A stretch of 64,000 nucleotides of DNA from Acrocarpospora pleiomorpha (GTDB taxonomy: Bacteria; Actinomycetota; Actinomycetes; Streptosporangiales; Streptosporangiaceae), in assembly GCF_009687885.1 (NCBI RefSeq), contig NZ_BLAF01000061.1:1-64000 (forward strand). The letters are read 5' to 3'. The notes under the pieces are model-generated. The model saw only the letters and a program-made list of their open reading frames with translations, was not told the DNA's origin and searched no databases. Shown here piece after piece: positions 48,650-57,395 of the stretch (position 1 is its first letter; each line of letters begins with the position of its first letter). The translations under genes were made by a program, and so were the position numbers.

Positions 48650-49801
48650 GTGTCTAGCCTCGTGAAGCTGTCGACGAAGCGCAGAGCGCTGATCGTGAAC
48701 CTCTTGCTCGGGGGGCTGCTGCTCGGCGGCGTGGCGGCCGCGTACGCCTCGCTGGGCAGCGGCTCCCCGGCGGGAGCCGCGCCGCTGACCACGCCGGTCA
48801 CCCGGGGCAGCGTGGTCGCCTCGGTGTCGGCCTCCGGAGCCGTGGAGAGCGCACGGACCAGGTCGCTCACCTTCGGGTCCAACGGGACGGTCGAGTCGAT
48901 CAAGGTCGAACCTGGAGACAAGGTCAAGAAGGGCGCGGTCCTCGCCCGGCTGGACGACACGGCCGCGCGCGAGTCCCTGGAGGCCACCAAGGCGAGCCTG
49001 GACGCGGCCGAGGACGCCGACACCTCGACCGCCTCCGGCTACTCCCAGTACATCAACGCCCGCAACGCCCACCGCGCCGCAAAGCGCGCATTGGACGCGA
49101 CGGTGATCAAAGCGCCGTACGGGGGCACGGTGACCGCCGTGAACGGAACCGTCGGCGGTTCCTCCGGCGGTTCTTCGGGCTCATCCGGGGGTACGGCGGG
49201 CGCCCAGAGCGACACCAGCACCGGCTTCATCGAACTCGCCGACACCACCGCGTTGCGCATCGTCGGCCAGTTCACCGAAGCCGACGTGACCAGGCTCAAG
49301 GTGGGTCAGGCCGCCACTGTCACCTTCGACGCGCTCACCGGGGTTTCCGCGAGCGGCAAGGTCACCGTGATCGACCCGCAGCCGCAGACGAACAACAACG
49401 TCGTGCAGTACGCCGCCACGGTCAGCCTCTCCGAGGTTCCGTCGACCGTGCGCCTCGGGCAGACGGCGAGCGTCCAGGTGATCGTCGAGACCGTCGACGA
49501 CGTGCTGACCCTGCCGAGCGCGCTGATCACCACCGCCGGCGGGCAGAGCTCGGTGACCCTGCTGAACAACGGCCAGCAGGTCAGAACCCGGGTGGAGGTG
49601 GGTGTGAAGGGCGACGCCGCGACCGAGATCGTCTCCGGGCTGAAGGAGGGCGACCAGGTCGTCCGTCCCACGACCACCACGACCACCGGCGGGGGGATCC
49701 AGATCCCGGGTGGCCTCGGTGGCGGCGGCTTCGTCCGCGGGGGTGGCGGCGGGGGCGGTCAAGGTGGCGCCGGCGGCGGTCAGGGCGGAGGTAACCGATG
49801 A
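48650..49801 (+). CDS. HlyD/MacA-type efflux adaptor
   Basis: 383 residues, GTG with GGGGA upstream. An N-terminal membrane segment (ALIVNLLLGGLLLGGVAAAY), lipoyl half GTVESIKVEPGDKVKKGAVL, a short helical hairpin (DTAARESLEATKASLDAAED), and a second lipoyl half with a Gly/Ser loop. The barrel and membrane-proximal regions (LRIVGQFTEADVTRLKVGQA) follow, ending in a Gly-rich tail. It couples an ABC permease to the outer surface. The first gene of the operon with ABC ATPase and permease; the stop overlaps a 19-codon linker ORF. Confidence 0.88.
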   Translation: MSSLVKLSTKRRALIVNLLLGGLLLGGVAAAYASLGSGSPAGAAPLTTPVTRGSVVASVSASGAVESARTRSLTFGSNGTVESIKVEPGDKVKKGAVLARLDDTAARESLEATKASLDAAEDADTSTASGYSQYINARNAHRAAKRALDATVIKAPYGGTVTAVNGTVGGSSGGSSGSSGGTAGAQSDTSTGFIELADTTALRIVGQFTEADVTRLKVGQAATVTFDALTGVSASGKVTVIDPQPQTNNNVVQYAATVSLSEVPSTVRLGQTASVQVIVETVDDVLTLPSALITTAGGQSSVTLLNNGQQVRTRVEVGVKGDAATEIVSGLKEGDQVVRPTTTTTTGGGIQIPGGLGGGGFVRGGGGGGGQGGAGGGQGGGNR

Positions 49802-49857
49802 GCGCGTTCCCTGTACTGGATCTCCGACTCGATCTCCAAGGTGGGGAAAGCCGATGA
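49798..49857 (+). CDS. 19-codon linker ORF between adaptor and ABC ATPase genes
   Basis: ATG at 49798 overlaps the adaptor stop (ATGA) and its own TGA at 49855-49857 overlaps the ATPase ATG at 49854 (ATGA). It encodes MSAFPVLDLRLDLQGGESR. The first codons MSAFPVLDL look like MSAPLVLDV of the ATPase, so it may be a small duplication of the ATPase start that now couples translation across the gap. Confidence 0.5.
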   Translation: MSAFPVLDLRLDLQGGESR

Positions 49858-50588
49858 GCGCGCCCCTCGTGCTCGATGTTCAGGATGTTCGTAAGGTCTA
49901 CGGCCAAGGTGAGACCGCCGTGCACGCGTTGCGCGGGATCACCCTCGCCGTCGAGCCTGGCGACTATGTGGCGATCATGGGTGCGTCCGGTTCCGGCAAG
50001 TCCACGCTGATGAACATCATCGGGTGTCTGGATGTGCCGTCGTCAGGGGCGTACAGGCTGGATGGCACGGATGTGGGTGTGCTGGACGACGTGCGCCTGG
50101 CCATCGTCAGGAATCGCAAGATCGGGTTCGTGTTCCAGTCGTTCAACCTGATTCCGCGGATGAGCGCGCTCATGAACGTCGAGCTTCCCTTGGCGTACGG
50201 CGGGGTGAAGGCCGGGGAGCGCAGGAGGCGCGCGCTGGCGGCGCTGGAGCGGGTGGGTCTTGCGGATCGGGTGCACCACCAGCCCAACGAGCTGTCCGGA
50301 GGGCAGCAGCAGCGGGTCGCGATCGCGAGATCGCTGGTCAACGCGCCGACGCTGCTGCTCGCCGACGAGCCCACGGGGGCGCTGGACAGCACGTCCACTC
50401 GGGACGTGCTCGGCATTTTCGACCAGCTCAGCCTGGGCGGCCGGACCATCGTCGTGATCACCCACGAGCAGGACGTGGCCGCGCACGCCAAACGCGTCGT
50501 CCGCCTGATGGACGGGCAGATCATCGCGGACATCCGCCAGTCGCCGGTCTCGGGACCGCCGCCCCGGCTCGAAGAGGTGAGCTTGTGA
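49854..50588 (+). CDS. ABC transporter ATP-binding protein (MacB/LolD type)
   Basis: 244 residues. Walker A GASGSGKST, Q-loop in GFVFQSFNLIPRMSALMNVE, signature LSGGQQQR, Walker B LLLADEPTGALD and H-loop VVITHEQ. The MacB/LolD/FtsE branch is recognised from LTLDNV-like start VLDVQDVRKVYGQGETAVHA and HQPNELSGGQQQRVAIARSL. It powers the MacB-type permease encoded next, whose GTG overlaps this stop. GTGGGGAAAG is the ribosome binding site. Confidence 0.96.
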   Translation: MSAPLVLDVQDVRKVYGQGETAVHALRGITLAVEPGDYVAIMGASGSGKSTLMNIIGCLDVPSSGAYRLDGTDVGVLDDVRLAIVRNRKIGFVFQSFNLIPRMSALMNVELPLAYGGVKAGERRRRALAALERVGLADRVHHQPNELSGGQQQRVAIARSLVNAPTLLLADEPTGALDSTSTRDVLGIFDQLSLGGRTIVVITHEQDVAAHAKRVVRLMDGQIIADIRQSPVSGPPPRLEEVSL

Positions 50589-51853
50589 ACACGCTCGAAG
50601 TGTTGCGGTTCGCCGTACGCGGCCTCATGGCCAACAAGATGCGCAGCACGCTGACCACGCTGGGCATCCTGATCGGTGTGGCCGCGGTGATCCTGCTGGT
50701 GGCGTTTGGGGAGGGCGCCTCCCAGCAGATCCAGGGGAACATCCAGCGGCTGGGCGCGAACTCGCTGACGGTCTCCTCGACCACATCGGGCGGGGGCGGC
50801 GGTGGCGGTGGTTTCGCCGGGCCGCTCGGCGGGGGTGGCGGGCAGCAGAACACGGGTCCGCGTACCCAGGCCAAGGACCTGACCGTGGACGACGCCCGCG
50901 CGCTGGCGGACAAGGCCAACGCGCCGTCGGTGAGGAGCGTGTCGCCGGTGGTGACCGCGCAGAACCAGACGGCCACCTACGAGGGCGCGAGCCATGCCGT
51001 GCAGCAGGTGGTCGGCACCTACCCGAGCTACTTCGAGGCGTCCAACAAGCCGGTCGCGCAGGGGACGTACTTCTTCAACGAGGACGTCCTGGCCGCCCGG
51101 AAGGTGATCGTGATCGGCCAGACCGTGGCGGAGAACCTGTTCGGCGAGGTGAACCCGGTCGGCAAGCAGATCAACGTCACCGGGGTGCCGTTCACCGTGG
51201 TCGGCGTGCTGAAAGAGTCGGGTTCGTCCGGGTTCCAGGATGGCGACGATCTGGCCATCGCGCCGCTGCCGGCCGTCCAGCAGAGCCTGACCGGGTTCGG
51301 GCCGCTCGGCCAGATCGTGGTCCAGGCCACCGGCGCCGACACGGTGAACACGGCCCAGGACGAGATCACCCAGGTGCTCAACCAGCGACACGGCATCACC
51401 GGTACGGCAGCCGCCGACTACCGTATCCTCAACCAGGCCACCCTGCAGGAGACGGTGGGCGCCGCCATCGGCACGTTCACCGTGCTGCTCGGCGCGGTGG
51501 CCGCGATCAGCCTGCTGGTGGGCGGCATCGGCATCACCAACATCATGCTGGTCACGGTCACCGAGCGGACCCGGGAGATCGGCATCCGCAAGGCGATCGG
51601 CGCGCCCAGGAGCGCGATCCTGGGCCAGTTCCTCGCCGAGGCGACCATGCTCAGCCTGTTCGGCGGACTGCTCGGGGTGACGGTCGCGGTGATCGGCGCC
51701 CAGTTCACCATCGCCGGGATCACCCCGTCGGTGGTGCCGAGCTCGGTCGCCCTGGCGCTCGGCGTGTCGGTCGCTATAGGCCTGTTCTTCGGCAGTTATC
51801 CCGCCAACCGCGCCGCCAAGCTGCGGCCCATTGAAGCGTTGCGCTTCGAGTGA
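50585..51853 (+). CDS. MacB-type ABC permease (FtsX family)
   Basis: 422 residues, GTG overlapping the ATPase stop. One N-terminal membrane helix (MRSTLTTLGILIGVAAVILL), a large extracellular MacB_PCD domain with a Gly-rich loop (residues ~69-90), and three C-terminal helices in the FtsX domain: TFTVLLGAVAAISLLVGGIG, MLSLFGGLLGVTVAVIG and SVALALGVSVAIGLFFG. The cytoplasmic link has the conserved VTERTREIGIRKAIGAPRSA. With the adaptor and ATPase it forms a mechanotransmission-type exporter of peptides, siderophores or antibiotics; substrate unknown. Confidence 0.95.
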   Translation: MNTLEVLRFAVRGLMANKMRSTLTTLGILIGVAAVILLVAFGEGASQQIQGNIQRLGANSLTVSSTTSGGGGGGGGFAGPLGGGGGQQNTGPRTQAKDLTVDDARALADKANAPSVRSVSPVVTAQNQTATYEGASHAVQQVVGTYPSYFEASNKPVAQGTYFFNEDVLAARKVIVIGQTVAENLFGEVNPVGKQINVTGVPFTVVGVLKESGSSGFQDGDDLAIAPLPAVQQSLTGFGPLGQIVVQATGADTVNTAQDEITQVLNQRHGITGTAAADYRILNQATLQETVGAAIGTFTVLLGAVAAISLLVGGIGITNIMLVTVTERTREIGIRKAIGAPRSAILGQFLAEATMLSLFGGLLGVTVAVIGAQFTIAGITPSVVPSSVALALGVSVAIGLFFGSYPANRAAKLRPIEALRFE

Positions 51854-51874
51854 TTTCGGATGAGAGGAGCGAGC

Positions 51875-52402
51875 GTGAGCAGGCGTAGGCCGTCTCAGGG
51901 CGAACTGCTGGAGAAATCGCCCTATGGCGAGGATCTCGACCGCGAATTGATGGAGCGCCCGGCCCGGCAGAAGGCGTCCAAACTGACCGTGACGCTGGCG
52001 GCGGGGGTGGTGCTGATGGCCGGAGTGCTGCTCGGCATCCAGGCGCAGAAGATCTGGGGACCGAGTAGCACCAGCGATCGCCAGGCGTTGGTCGCGGGAC
52101 TGTTGTCCGGCCAAGGGGGCGGATTGCGCCAGGGCTCCGGCCAAGGTCAGGGTGCGCTCGGCAACACGACATTCGGCACCGTCAAGCTCGTCGACGGCAA
52201 CAAGATCTACGTCGAAGCCAACGGCGCCACCACGGTCGTCACCACCAGCGGCGACACGAAGATCCAGATCGCCAAGGAGGGCAAGGTCGGCGACATCAAG
52301 CCCGGCAGCACCGTGATCGTCCAGGGCGAACGCGACGCCGACGGCAACGTCGCCGCGACCACGGTCAGCGAGGGGGGCTTCCCCGGGGTGGGCGGTCGAT
52401 GA
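51875..52402 (+). CDS. Membrane-anchored protein with DUF5666-like beta domain
   Basis: 175 residues from GTG 51875, with GAGGAG six bases upstream (an ATG at 51860 is in frame). A cytoplasmic head (GELLEKSPYGEDLDRELMER), one membrane helix (LTVTLAAGVVLMAGVLLGIQ), a Gln/Gly-rich linker and a C-terminal small beta domain (GTVKLVDGNKIYVEANGATT, VGDIKPGSTVIVQGERDADG) like DUF5666/OB-type. It lies between the permease and the response regulator, overlapping the latter's start. Perhaps a periplasm-facing sensor or assembly factor. Confidence 0.75.
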   Translation: MSRRRPSQGELLEKSPYGEDLDRELMERPARQKASKLTVTLAAGVVLMAGVLLGIQAQKIWGPSSTSDRQALVAGLLSGQGGGLRQGSGQGQGALGNTTFGTVKLVDGNKIYVEANGATTVVTTSGDTKIQIAKEGKVGDIKPGSTVIVQGERDADGNVAATTVSEGGFPGVGGR

Positions 52403-53091
52403 TGCAGGCTGAAGCGCGGCTGCTGGTCGTGGACGACGAGCTCAACATCCGGGAGCTGCTCGCCGCCAGCCTGCGCTTCGCCGGTTTCGAGGTCGCCATC
52501 GCCGCCGACGGCAGGGAAGCCGTCCTGATGGCCGAACGGGTACGTCCTGACCTCATGGTTCTCGACGTTATGCTGCCCGATATGGATGGCTTCGCGGTCG
52601 CCGCCCGGCTGCGTTCTTCCGGCCGGCGCATCCCGGTGCTGTTCCTCACCGCCAGGGACACCACCGAGGACAAGCTGGCCGGCCTCGCCCTGGGCGACGA
52701 CTACGTGACCAAGCCGTTCAGCCTGGAAGAGGTGCTGGCCAGGATCCGGGCTGTGCTCCGCCGCACCGGCGGCGACCCCGGCCTCCCCGCCCGCCTCCAG
52801 GTCGCCGACCTGGAACTCGACGAGGACGCCCACCAGGTCTGGCGCCAGGGCCGCCCGGTACGCCTCTCGCCCACCGAATTCAAACTCCTGCACTATTTCA
52901 TGGTCAACCAGGGCCGAGTCCTGTCGAAGGCCCAGATCCTCGACCATGTCTGGCACTACGACTTCGGCGGCGACCGCAACGTGGTCGAGTCCTATGTCTC
53001 CTACCTCCGCCGCAAGATCGACACCCAGGACCCCAAACTGATCCACACCCTGCGCGGAGTCGGCTACGTGCTCCGCGCCCCCCGCCGGTGA
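52399..53091 (+). CDS. OmpR/PhoB-family response regulator of the efflux operon
   Basis: 230 residues. Receiver with DDE in LLVVDDELN, phospho-Asp in LMVLDVMLPD, Thr in LFLTARDTT, Lys in DDYVTKPFSLEE; winged helix LSPTEFKLLHYFMVNQGRVL, DHVWHYDF and LRRKIDTQDPKLIHTLRGVG. Compared with the regulator at 34840 it lacks one Gly before the DDY (LALGDDYV versus LTLGGDDYV). It pairs with the histidine kinase gene that starts after its stop and likely controls this MacAB operon. Confidence 0.95.
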   Translation: MMQAEARLLVVDDELNIRELLAASLRFAGFEVAIAADGREAVLMAERVRPDLMVLDVMLPDMDGFAVAARLRSSGRRIPVLFLTARDTTEDKLAGLALGDDYVTKPFSLEEVLARIRAVLRRTGGDPGLPARLQVADLELDEDAHQVWRQGRPVRLSPTEFKLLHYFMVNQGRVLSKAQILDHVWHYDFGGDRNVVESYVSYLRRKIDTQDPKLIHTLRGVGYVLRAPRR

Positions 53092-53092
53092 C

Positions 53093-54565
53093 GTGTCCGT
53101 GAAGAAAAGGCTTGCCCGTACTCCGCTCTGGCTCCGCCTGGTGGTCGGGACCCTTGCCCTGGTCACCCTGGCCATCGCGCTGACCGGCGGCTTCGCCGTC
53201 CAGCTGCTGCGCAGCTACCTGACCGAGCAAGTGGACGAGCAACTGTCCATCACCAGTCGCCCACTCCGCGAAATGGTCGATATCCCCGAGGACGAACTGC
53301 GCCGCCGCGACCCTCCGCCCCGCCCGGAACGCTTTTTCGGCTTCTTCCACGTCAGCATCCTCGACGCCCAAGGCAACCAGATCCGAATCGTGGCCGAATC
53401 CCCCAGCGAGGAGAAGCCCGCCCTCCCGAAACTCACCGCCGCCGAGGTAGCGCAACGCGCCGGCAAGCCCTTCACCGTCCCCTCCGTGGGCAACCTGGAT
53501 CCCCCTTGGCGGGTGATCGCCGTCCCCGGCCGCAACAGCCAGAGCCGTGTGATGGCCATCAACATGGGCGACCTGGAACGAACGGTCTCCCGCCTGACCA
53601 CGATCGTGGCCGGCGTCGGCGGAGCCGTGCTGGTCGCCCTCGGTCTCGCCTGCTATTGGCTGGTACGGCGCAGCCTGCGCCCCCTCGGCGAGGTCGAGCG
53701 TACGGCCGCCGCCATCGCCAGGGGAGATCTGTCGCAACGGGTGCCGATGCGGCATCGCCGTACCGAGATGGGACGGCTGGGGCGGGCGATCAACGGCATG
53801 CTCACCCAGATCGAAGCCGCCTTCCAGGACCGGGAGGCGTCGGAGGCGGCGGCCAACCGCTCGGCGTACGAGGCGAAACGCTCGGAAGAGCGCATGCGCC
53901 GCTTCGTCGCCGACGCCTCACACGAGCTGCGAACCCCGCTCACCTCCATCCGCGGCTTCGCCGAGCTCTACCGGCAGGAACACACCCGCAACCCCGAGGA
54001 CGACCTGGCCGGTCTCGTCCGCCGGATCGAGGACGAAGCCGCCCGGATGGGCCTGCTTGTCGACGATCTGCTGCTGCTCGCCCGCCTTGACCAGCAACGC
54101 CCCTTCGAACGGGAGCCCGTCGACGTCCTCAGCCTGGCGGCCGGCGCGGTCCTCGACGCCCAGCTCCTCGCCCCCGACCGGGAAATCGAACTCCTGCGGC
54201 TGGACGACTCCGACACTCCCGTCACCGTGGACGGCGACGAAACCCGCCTCCGCCAGGTCATCGGCAACCTGGTCGGCAACGCCCTCCGCCACACCCCCGC
54301 CGGAACCGCGTTCCACGTCGGCGTCGGCCTCCGCCCCGACGCCACCGCCATCATCGAAGTCGCCGACGAGGGCCCAGGCGTCCCCGACCCCGACCGCGTC
54401 TTCGAACGCTTCTACCGGGGCGACCCCTCCCGCACCCGCAACTCCGGCGGCACGGGCTTGGGCCTGTCCATCGCCGCCGCCCTGGTTCACGCGCATGGCG
54501 GCACGATCACGGCAGAGAACACCACGCCAGGCGCCCTCTTCCGCATCCAACTCCCCACTAGATAG
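53093..54565 (+). CDS. Sensor histidine kinase of the efflux operon
   Basis: 490 residues, GTG start two bases after the regulator stop. Two membrane helices (VVGTLALVTLAIALTGGFAV and LTTIVAGVGGAVLVALGLAC) flank an extracytoplasmic sensor domain of about 130 residues. A HAMP linker is followed by HisKA with the phospho-His in DASHELRTPLTSIRGFAELY, and HATPase_c with NLVGNALRHTP, DEGPGVP and GGTGLGLSIAAALVHAHGG. It signals envelope or drug stress to the adjacent regulator. Confidence 0.95.
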   Translation: MSVKKRLARTPLWLRLVVGTLALVTLAIALTGGFAVQLLRSYLTEQVDEQLSITSRPLREMVDIPEDELRRRDPPPRPERFFGFFHVSILDAQGNQIRIVAESPSEEKPALPKLTAAEVAQRAGKPFTVPSVGNLDPPWRVIAVPGRNSQSRVMAINMGDLERTVSRLTTIVAGVGGAVLVALGLACYWLVRRSLRPLGEVERTAAAIARGDLSQRVPMRHRRTEMGRLGRAINGMLTQIEAAFQDREASEAAANRSAYEAKRSEERMRRFVADASHELRTPLTSIRGFAELYRQEHTRNPEDDLAGLVRRIEDEAARMGLLVDDLLLLARLDQQRPFEREPVDVLSLAAGAVLDAQLLAPDREIELLRLDDSDTPVTVDGDETRLRQVIGNLVGNALRHTPAGTAFHVGVGLRPDATAIIEVADEGPGVPDPDRVFERFYRGDPSRTRNSGGTGLGLSIAAALVHAHGGTITAENTTPGALFRIQLPTR

Positions 54566-54776
54566 CCGCCCCTGCTTCACTGCGGTTCCAAGAGCGGCGA
54601 ATCGCCGACCGCGAAGCGCAGCTCGCAGAACCCTCTTCCCTGACCTACTTCCGTCCGGGCACTCGGCCCCCGGGGATTCCGCATTCCGCTTTGCGGCATC
54701 GACGTGTCACCGCCGTGATACGCCGGGATAACCGATTACCCTGATCCCCCTTTGTGATCTTACGGAGGGCGGGAGG
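54566..54776. other. Intergenic region before the STAND regulator
   Basis: 211 bases after the kinase stop. Nothing coding is convincing. The strand leading to 54777 includes TTTGTGATCTTACGGAGGGCGGGAGG, the last part of which is the ribosome binding site of a short leader ORF. Several imperfect GC inverted repeats (for example GGCGAATCGCC-like) may serve as the operon's terminator. Confidence 0.45.
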
Positions 54777-54881
54777 ATGAAGCCTATGTCAGGGCGTACC
54801 GCGAAATGGGCTGGCGGTCTCCTTGCCGCAGGGGCCGCTACTCCACCATCGGATGGCCCTGGCGCCTCCGCCGTGGGGTAA
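54777..54881 (+). CDS. 34-codon leader ORF upstream of the STAND gene
   Basis: ATG with a very strong GGAGGGCGGGAGG directly upstream and TAA at 54879-54881, four bases before the STAND ATG at 54886. It encodes MKPMSGRTAKWAGGLLAAGA then ATPPSDGPGASAVG. The mildly basic head and Ala/Gly/Leu centre give a weakly hydrophobic peptide. The tight spacing suggests translational coupling, since the STAND gene has a poorer ribosome binding site. No homology is recognised. Confidence 0.45.
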   Translation: MKPMSGRTAKWAGGLLAAGAATPPSDGPGASAVG

Positions 54882-54885
54882 CCCA

Positions 54886-57147
54886 ATGGCCGAAGGCATC
54901 CACAATGAGATCACCGGCGGGATCTTCTTCACCGCGGTGATCCAAGGCCGTGACATCACCGTGCGACTGCCGCCACAGGTGACACCCGCGTTGTCCGGGC
55001 TCCCGGCAGGATCGGCAGCCTTCACTGGCCGCGACCGCGATCTGCAGGCCGTACTGGAACCGCTGGCACCCCGCCCAGACAGCGATGGTGTTCCCACGGT
55101 GGCGGTGACGGCAGTGGGCGGGCTGGCTGGAGTCGGCAAAACCGAACTCGCGGTGCAGGCCGCCCACGCTGCGCTGGCACGAGGCTGGTTTCCCGGCGGG
55201 GTCTTGTTCGTTGACCTGTTCGGCTACGACGACGCCCGCCGTCTCGACCCCAGCCAAGCACTGGACGGGTGGCTGCGCGCTTTGGGCGTTCCCGCCGAGC
55301 ACATCCCACCCGGTGTCCAGGATCGAGCCCGGCTGTATGCCTCCGTACTAGCCGCCTACGCGCAGCAGGGGCGACGGATCCTGGTGGTGATCGACAACGC
55401 CGCCACCCACGATCAGGTCCAGTTGTTGCTCCCCGCCGATGGCACAACCGCGGCGATCGTCACTTCCCGCCACACCCTGGGCATGCTCAGCGCACGTTTG
55501 CATGATCTGATCATTCTGCCCACCGAAGAGTCTGTAGGGCTTCTGGCTCGAGCCCTACAGATAGCTCGGCCAGGTGATATGCGCATCGCCGACCATCCCG
55601 AAGACGCCGTCCGGGTCGCCAGATTGTGCGGCGGGCTGCCGCTGGCCCTGCGGATCATCGCCGCGCTCCTGAGCGACGATCCCGCCCGGCCGCTTTCGGC
55701 ACTGGCCGCCGACCTAGCCGACGAGGGCTCCCGGTTGGAGGAGTTGGAATATGGCACCGCCACAGTGCGAGTGGCGTTCGACCTGTCCTACCGGCATCTC
55801 AACCCCGACCAAGCCAGGCTGTTTCGGCTGCTGTCCGTCAATCCCGGCCCGGAGATCTCCACCGAGGCGACAGCGGTCTTGGCCGAGATGGAGGAGACCG
55901 TCGCCCGACGCGGCCTTGAAGCGCTCGCACGCGCGCATCTGGTCGATCACGGCAGCGCCTACGGGCGGTGGCGGATACACGACCTGGTACGTCTCTTCGC
56001 CGACCAGCGCGGTTGCGACCACGCCGAGACCGACGACCGGGCGCATGCATTCACCCGACTCCTGAATCACTACCTCGCCACTGCCTCTGACGCCAGCGTG
56101 CTCCTCAGCCCCGTGGCCGACAGCACCGGCAGCCGATTCGACGATCGCACCCACGCCCTGACCTGGATCGACACCGAGTACCCCAACCTCACCGCAGCCA
56201 TCCAGGCTGCCCACAAGGACGGCCATCTCTCGACTGCCCTCCGGATGACCCTCGCCCTGGCCGGATTCCTTACCTGGAGGCGGCATCACAGCGACATGAT
56301 CACCCTCTGTGCCCTCGCGCTCGACGCCGCCCGGCAACTGGGCGAACGGCGCGATGAAGCCGCCATACTGACCAACCTCGGGATCGCCTTGCACCTTGCG
56401 CAGATGTTCGACAAGGCCATCACCCACCACCAGGAGGCCGTCCGTATCCTCAAAGAGATCGGCGATCCCTACGGCGAAGCCCACGCACTGGGCAATCTTG
56501 GCAATGCCCTGCTGGAGGCGGGCCGAGCAGACGAGGCCATCCCGGTCTACCAGGATGCCGGTCTCTCCTTCCTGGACGTAGTCGCCCTCCACTTGGCAGG
56601 CGCCACACTGACCAATCTCGGAGCCGCCTTTCGGATGTTGCGGCGATTCGACGAGGCCATCGACGTCCTACAGGATGCTGCCCACGTACTCGGGGAGATA
56701 GGCGATCGGCACGGCCAGGCCAAAGCATTCAACCACCTCGGAGCCACGTTCTCGGAGGCGAAGGTAGGCCGGTTCAAGGATGCCATCGTCGCCCACCAAG
56801 ACGCCCTCGCCATCTATCGAGAGACCAACGACAAGCACGGCGAAGGCAGTGCGCTCAACGTGCTCGGCTACGCCCTGGGCCAGATGATGCGATTCGACGA
56901 GGTCATCCCTGTTTATCAGGATGCCGTTGCCGTCCATCGGGAGACCAACGACAAGCTCAATGAGGGCATGGCGCTCAACGCCCTAGGTTTCGCCCTGGGC
57001 CAAGTGACGCGATTCGAGGAAGCCATCACCGCCCTCGAGGAGGCGGTCGCCGTCGCTCGGGAGATCAACGACGAGCGCAATGAAGCCATCTCGTTGGCCA
57101 ACCTCAGCGCAGTCCGGCACGCTCAGCGCTCCACCCGCCAACGGTGA
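54886..57147 (+). CDS. STAND NTPase (NB-ARC) with TPR repeats
   Basis: 753 residues from ATG 54886. A short N-terminal beta motif EITGGIFFTAVIQGRDITVR, an NB-ARC ATPase with P-loop GLAGVGKT at 79-86, Walker B RILVVIDNAATHDQV, sensor TSRHTLGML and GLPLAL in LCGGLPLALRIIAALL, a winged-helix (STEATAVLAEMEETVARRGL region) and then at least seven TPR-like units in the C-terminal ~280 residues (for example DEAAILTNLGIALHLAQMFD). Such AfsR-like proteins without a DNA-binding SARP domain act as signalling hubs or defence sensors. The N-terminal motif with its conserved G-x-V-x-Q-G-R-D-I is common in actinobacterial STAND proteins. Confidence 0.9.
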   Translation: MAEGIHNEITGGIFFTAVIQGRDITVRLPPQVTPALSGLPAGSAAFTGRDRDLQAVLEPLAPRPDSDGVPTVAVTAVGGLAGVGKTELAVQAAHAALARGWFPGGVLFVDLFGYDDARRLDPSQALDGWLRALGVPAEHIPPGVQDRARLYASVLAAYAQQGRRILVVIDNAATHDQVQLLLPADGTTAAIVTSRHTLGMLSARLHDLIILPTEESVGLLARALQIARPGDMRIADHPEDAVRVARLCGGLPLALRIIAALLSDDPARPLSALAADLADEGSRLEELEYGTATVRVAFDLSYRHLNPDQARLFRLLSVNPGPEISTEATAVLAEMEETVARRGLEALARAHLVDHGSAYGRWRIHDLVRLFADQRGCDHAETDDRAHAFTRLLNHYLATASDASVLLSPVADSTGSRFDDRTHALTWIDTEYPNLTAAIQAAHKDGHLSTALRMTLALAGFLTWRRHHSDMITLCALALDAARQLGERRDEAAILTNLGIALHLAQMFDKAITHHQEAVRILKEIGDPYGEAHALGNLGNALLEAGRADEAIPVYQDAGLSFLDVVALHLAGATLTNLGAAFRMLRRFDEAIDVLQDAAHVLGEIGDRHGQAKAFNHLGATFSEAKVGRFKDAIVAHQDALAIYRETNDKHGEGSALNVLGYALGQMMRFDEVIPVYQDAVAVHRETNDKLNEGMALNALGFALGQVTRFEEAITALEEAVAVAREINDERNEAISLANLSAVRHAQRSTRQR

Positions 57148-57353
57148 CCGGCCCCGCCGACGGCCGATTTCATCAGCGCTCCCTCGCCTAGGTCGGCGAC
57201 CCCACGGCTTGGAAGCACCGGTCATTGAAGGTCTTGGCGTGGCCTCGCCCAGGGTTGCCCGCCGCAGCCCGGTCGGATCGCCTTGACGTGGCCTCATACC
57301 GGGCTGGTCTGCCCCTTCGCCGGGAGCCGATGTCGGGCGAAAAATCCTCCTAT

Positions 57354-57371
57354 GGTTGACTAAATTCAACC
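57354..57371 (+). promoter_or_regulatory. 18-bp palindromic operator of the MDR/MarR operon
   Basis: GGTTGACTAAATTCAACC: perfect 6-bp arms GGTTGA/TCAACC with an AT-rich CTAAAT centre, and TTGACT within could be a -35. It lies 25 bases before the MFS GTG, a typical MarR site. The rest of 57148-57353 has no supportable gene. Confidence 0.7.
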
Positions 57372-57395
57372 TTTTCCCGATGAATCGGAGCACTC

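Noticed and set aside
47015-53091. MacAB operon as dedicated exporter of the lanthipeptides
   Set aside because: It lies 12 kb away behind unrelated genes and has its own two-component system; only a speculative link, so not annotated as such.
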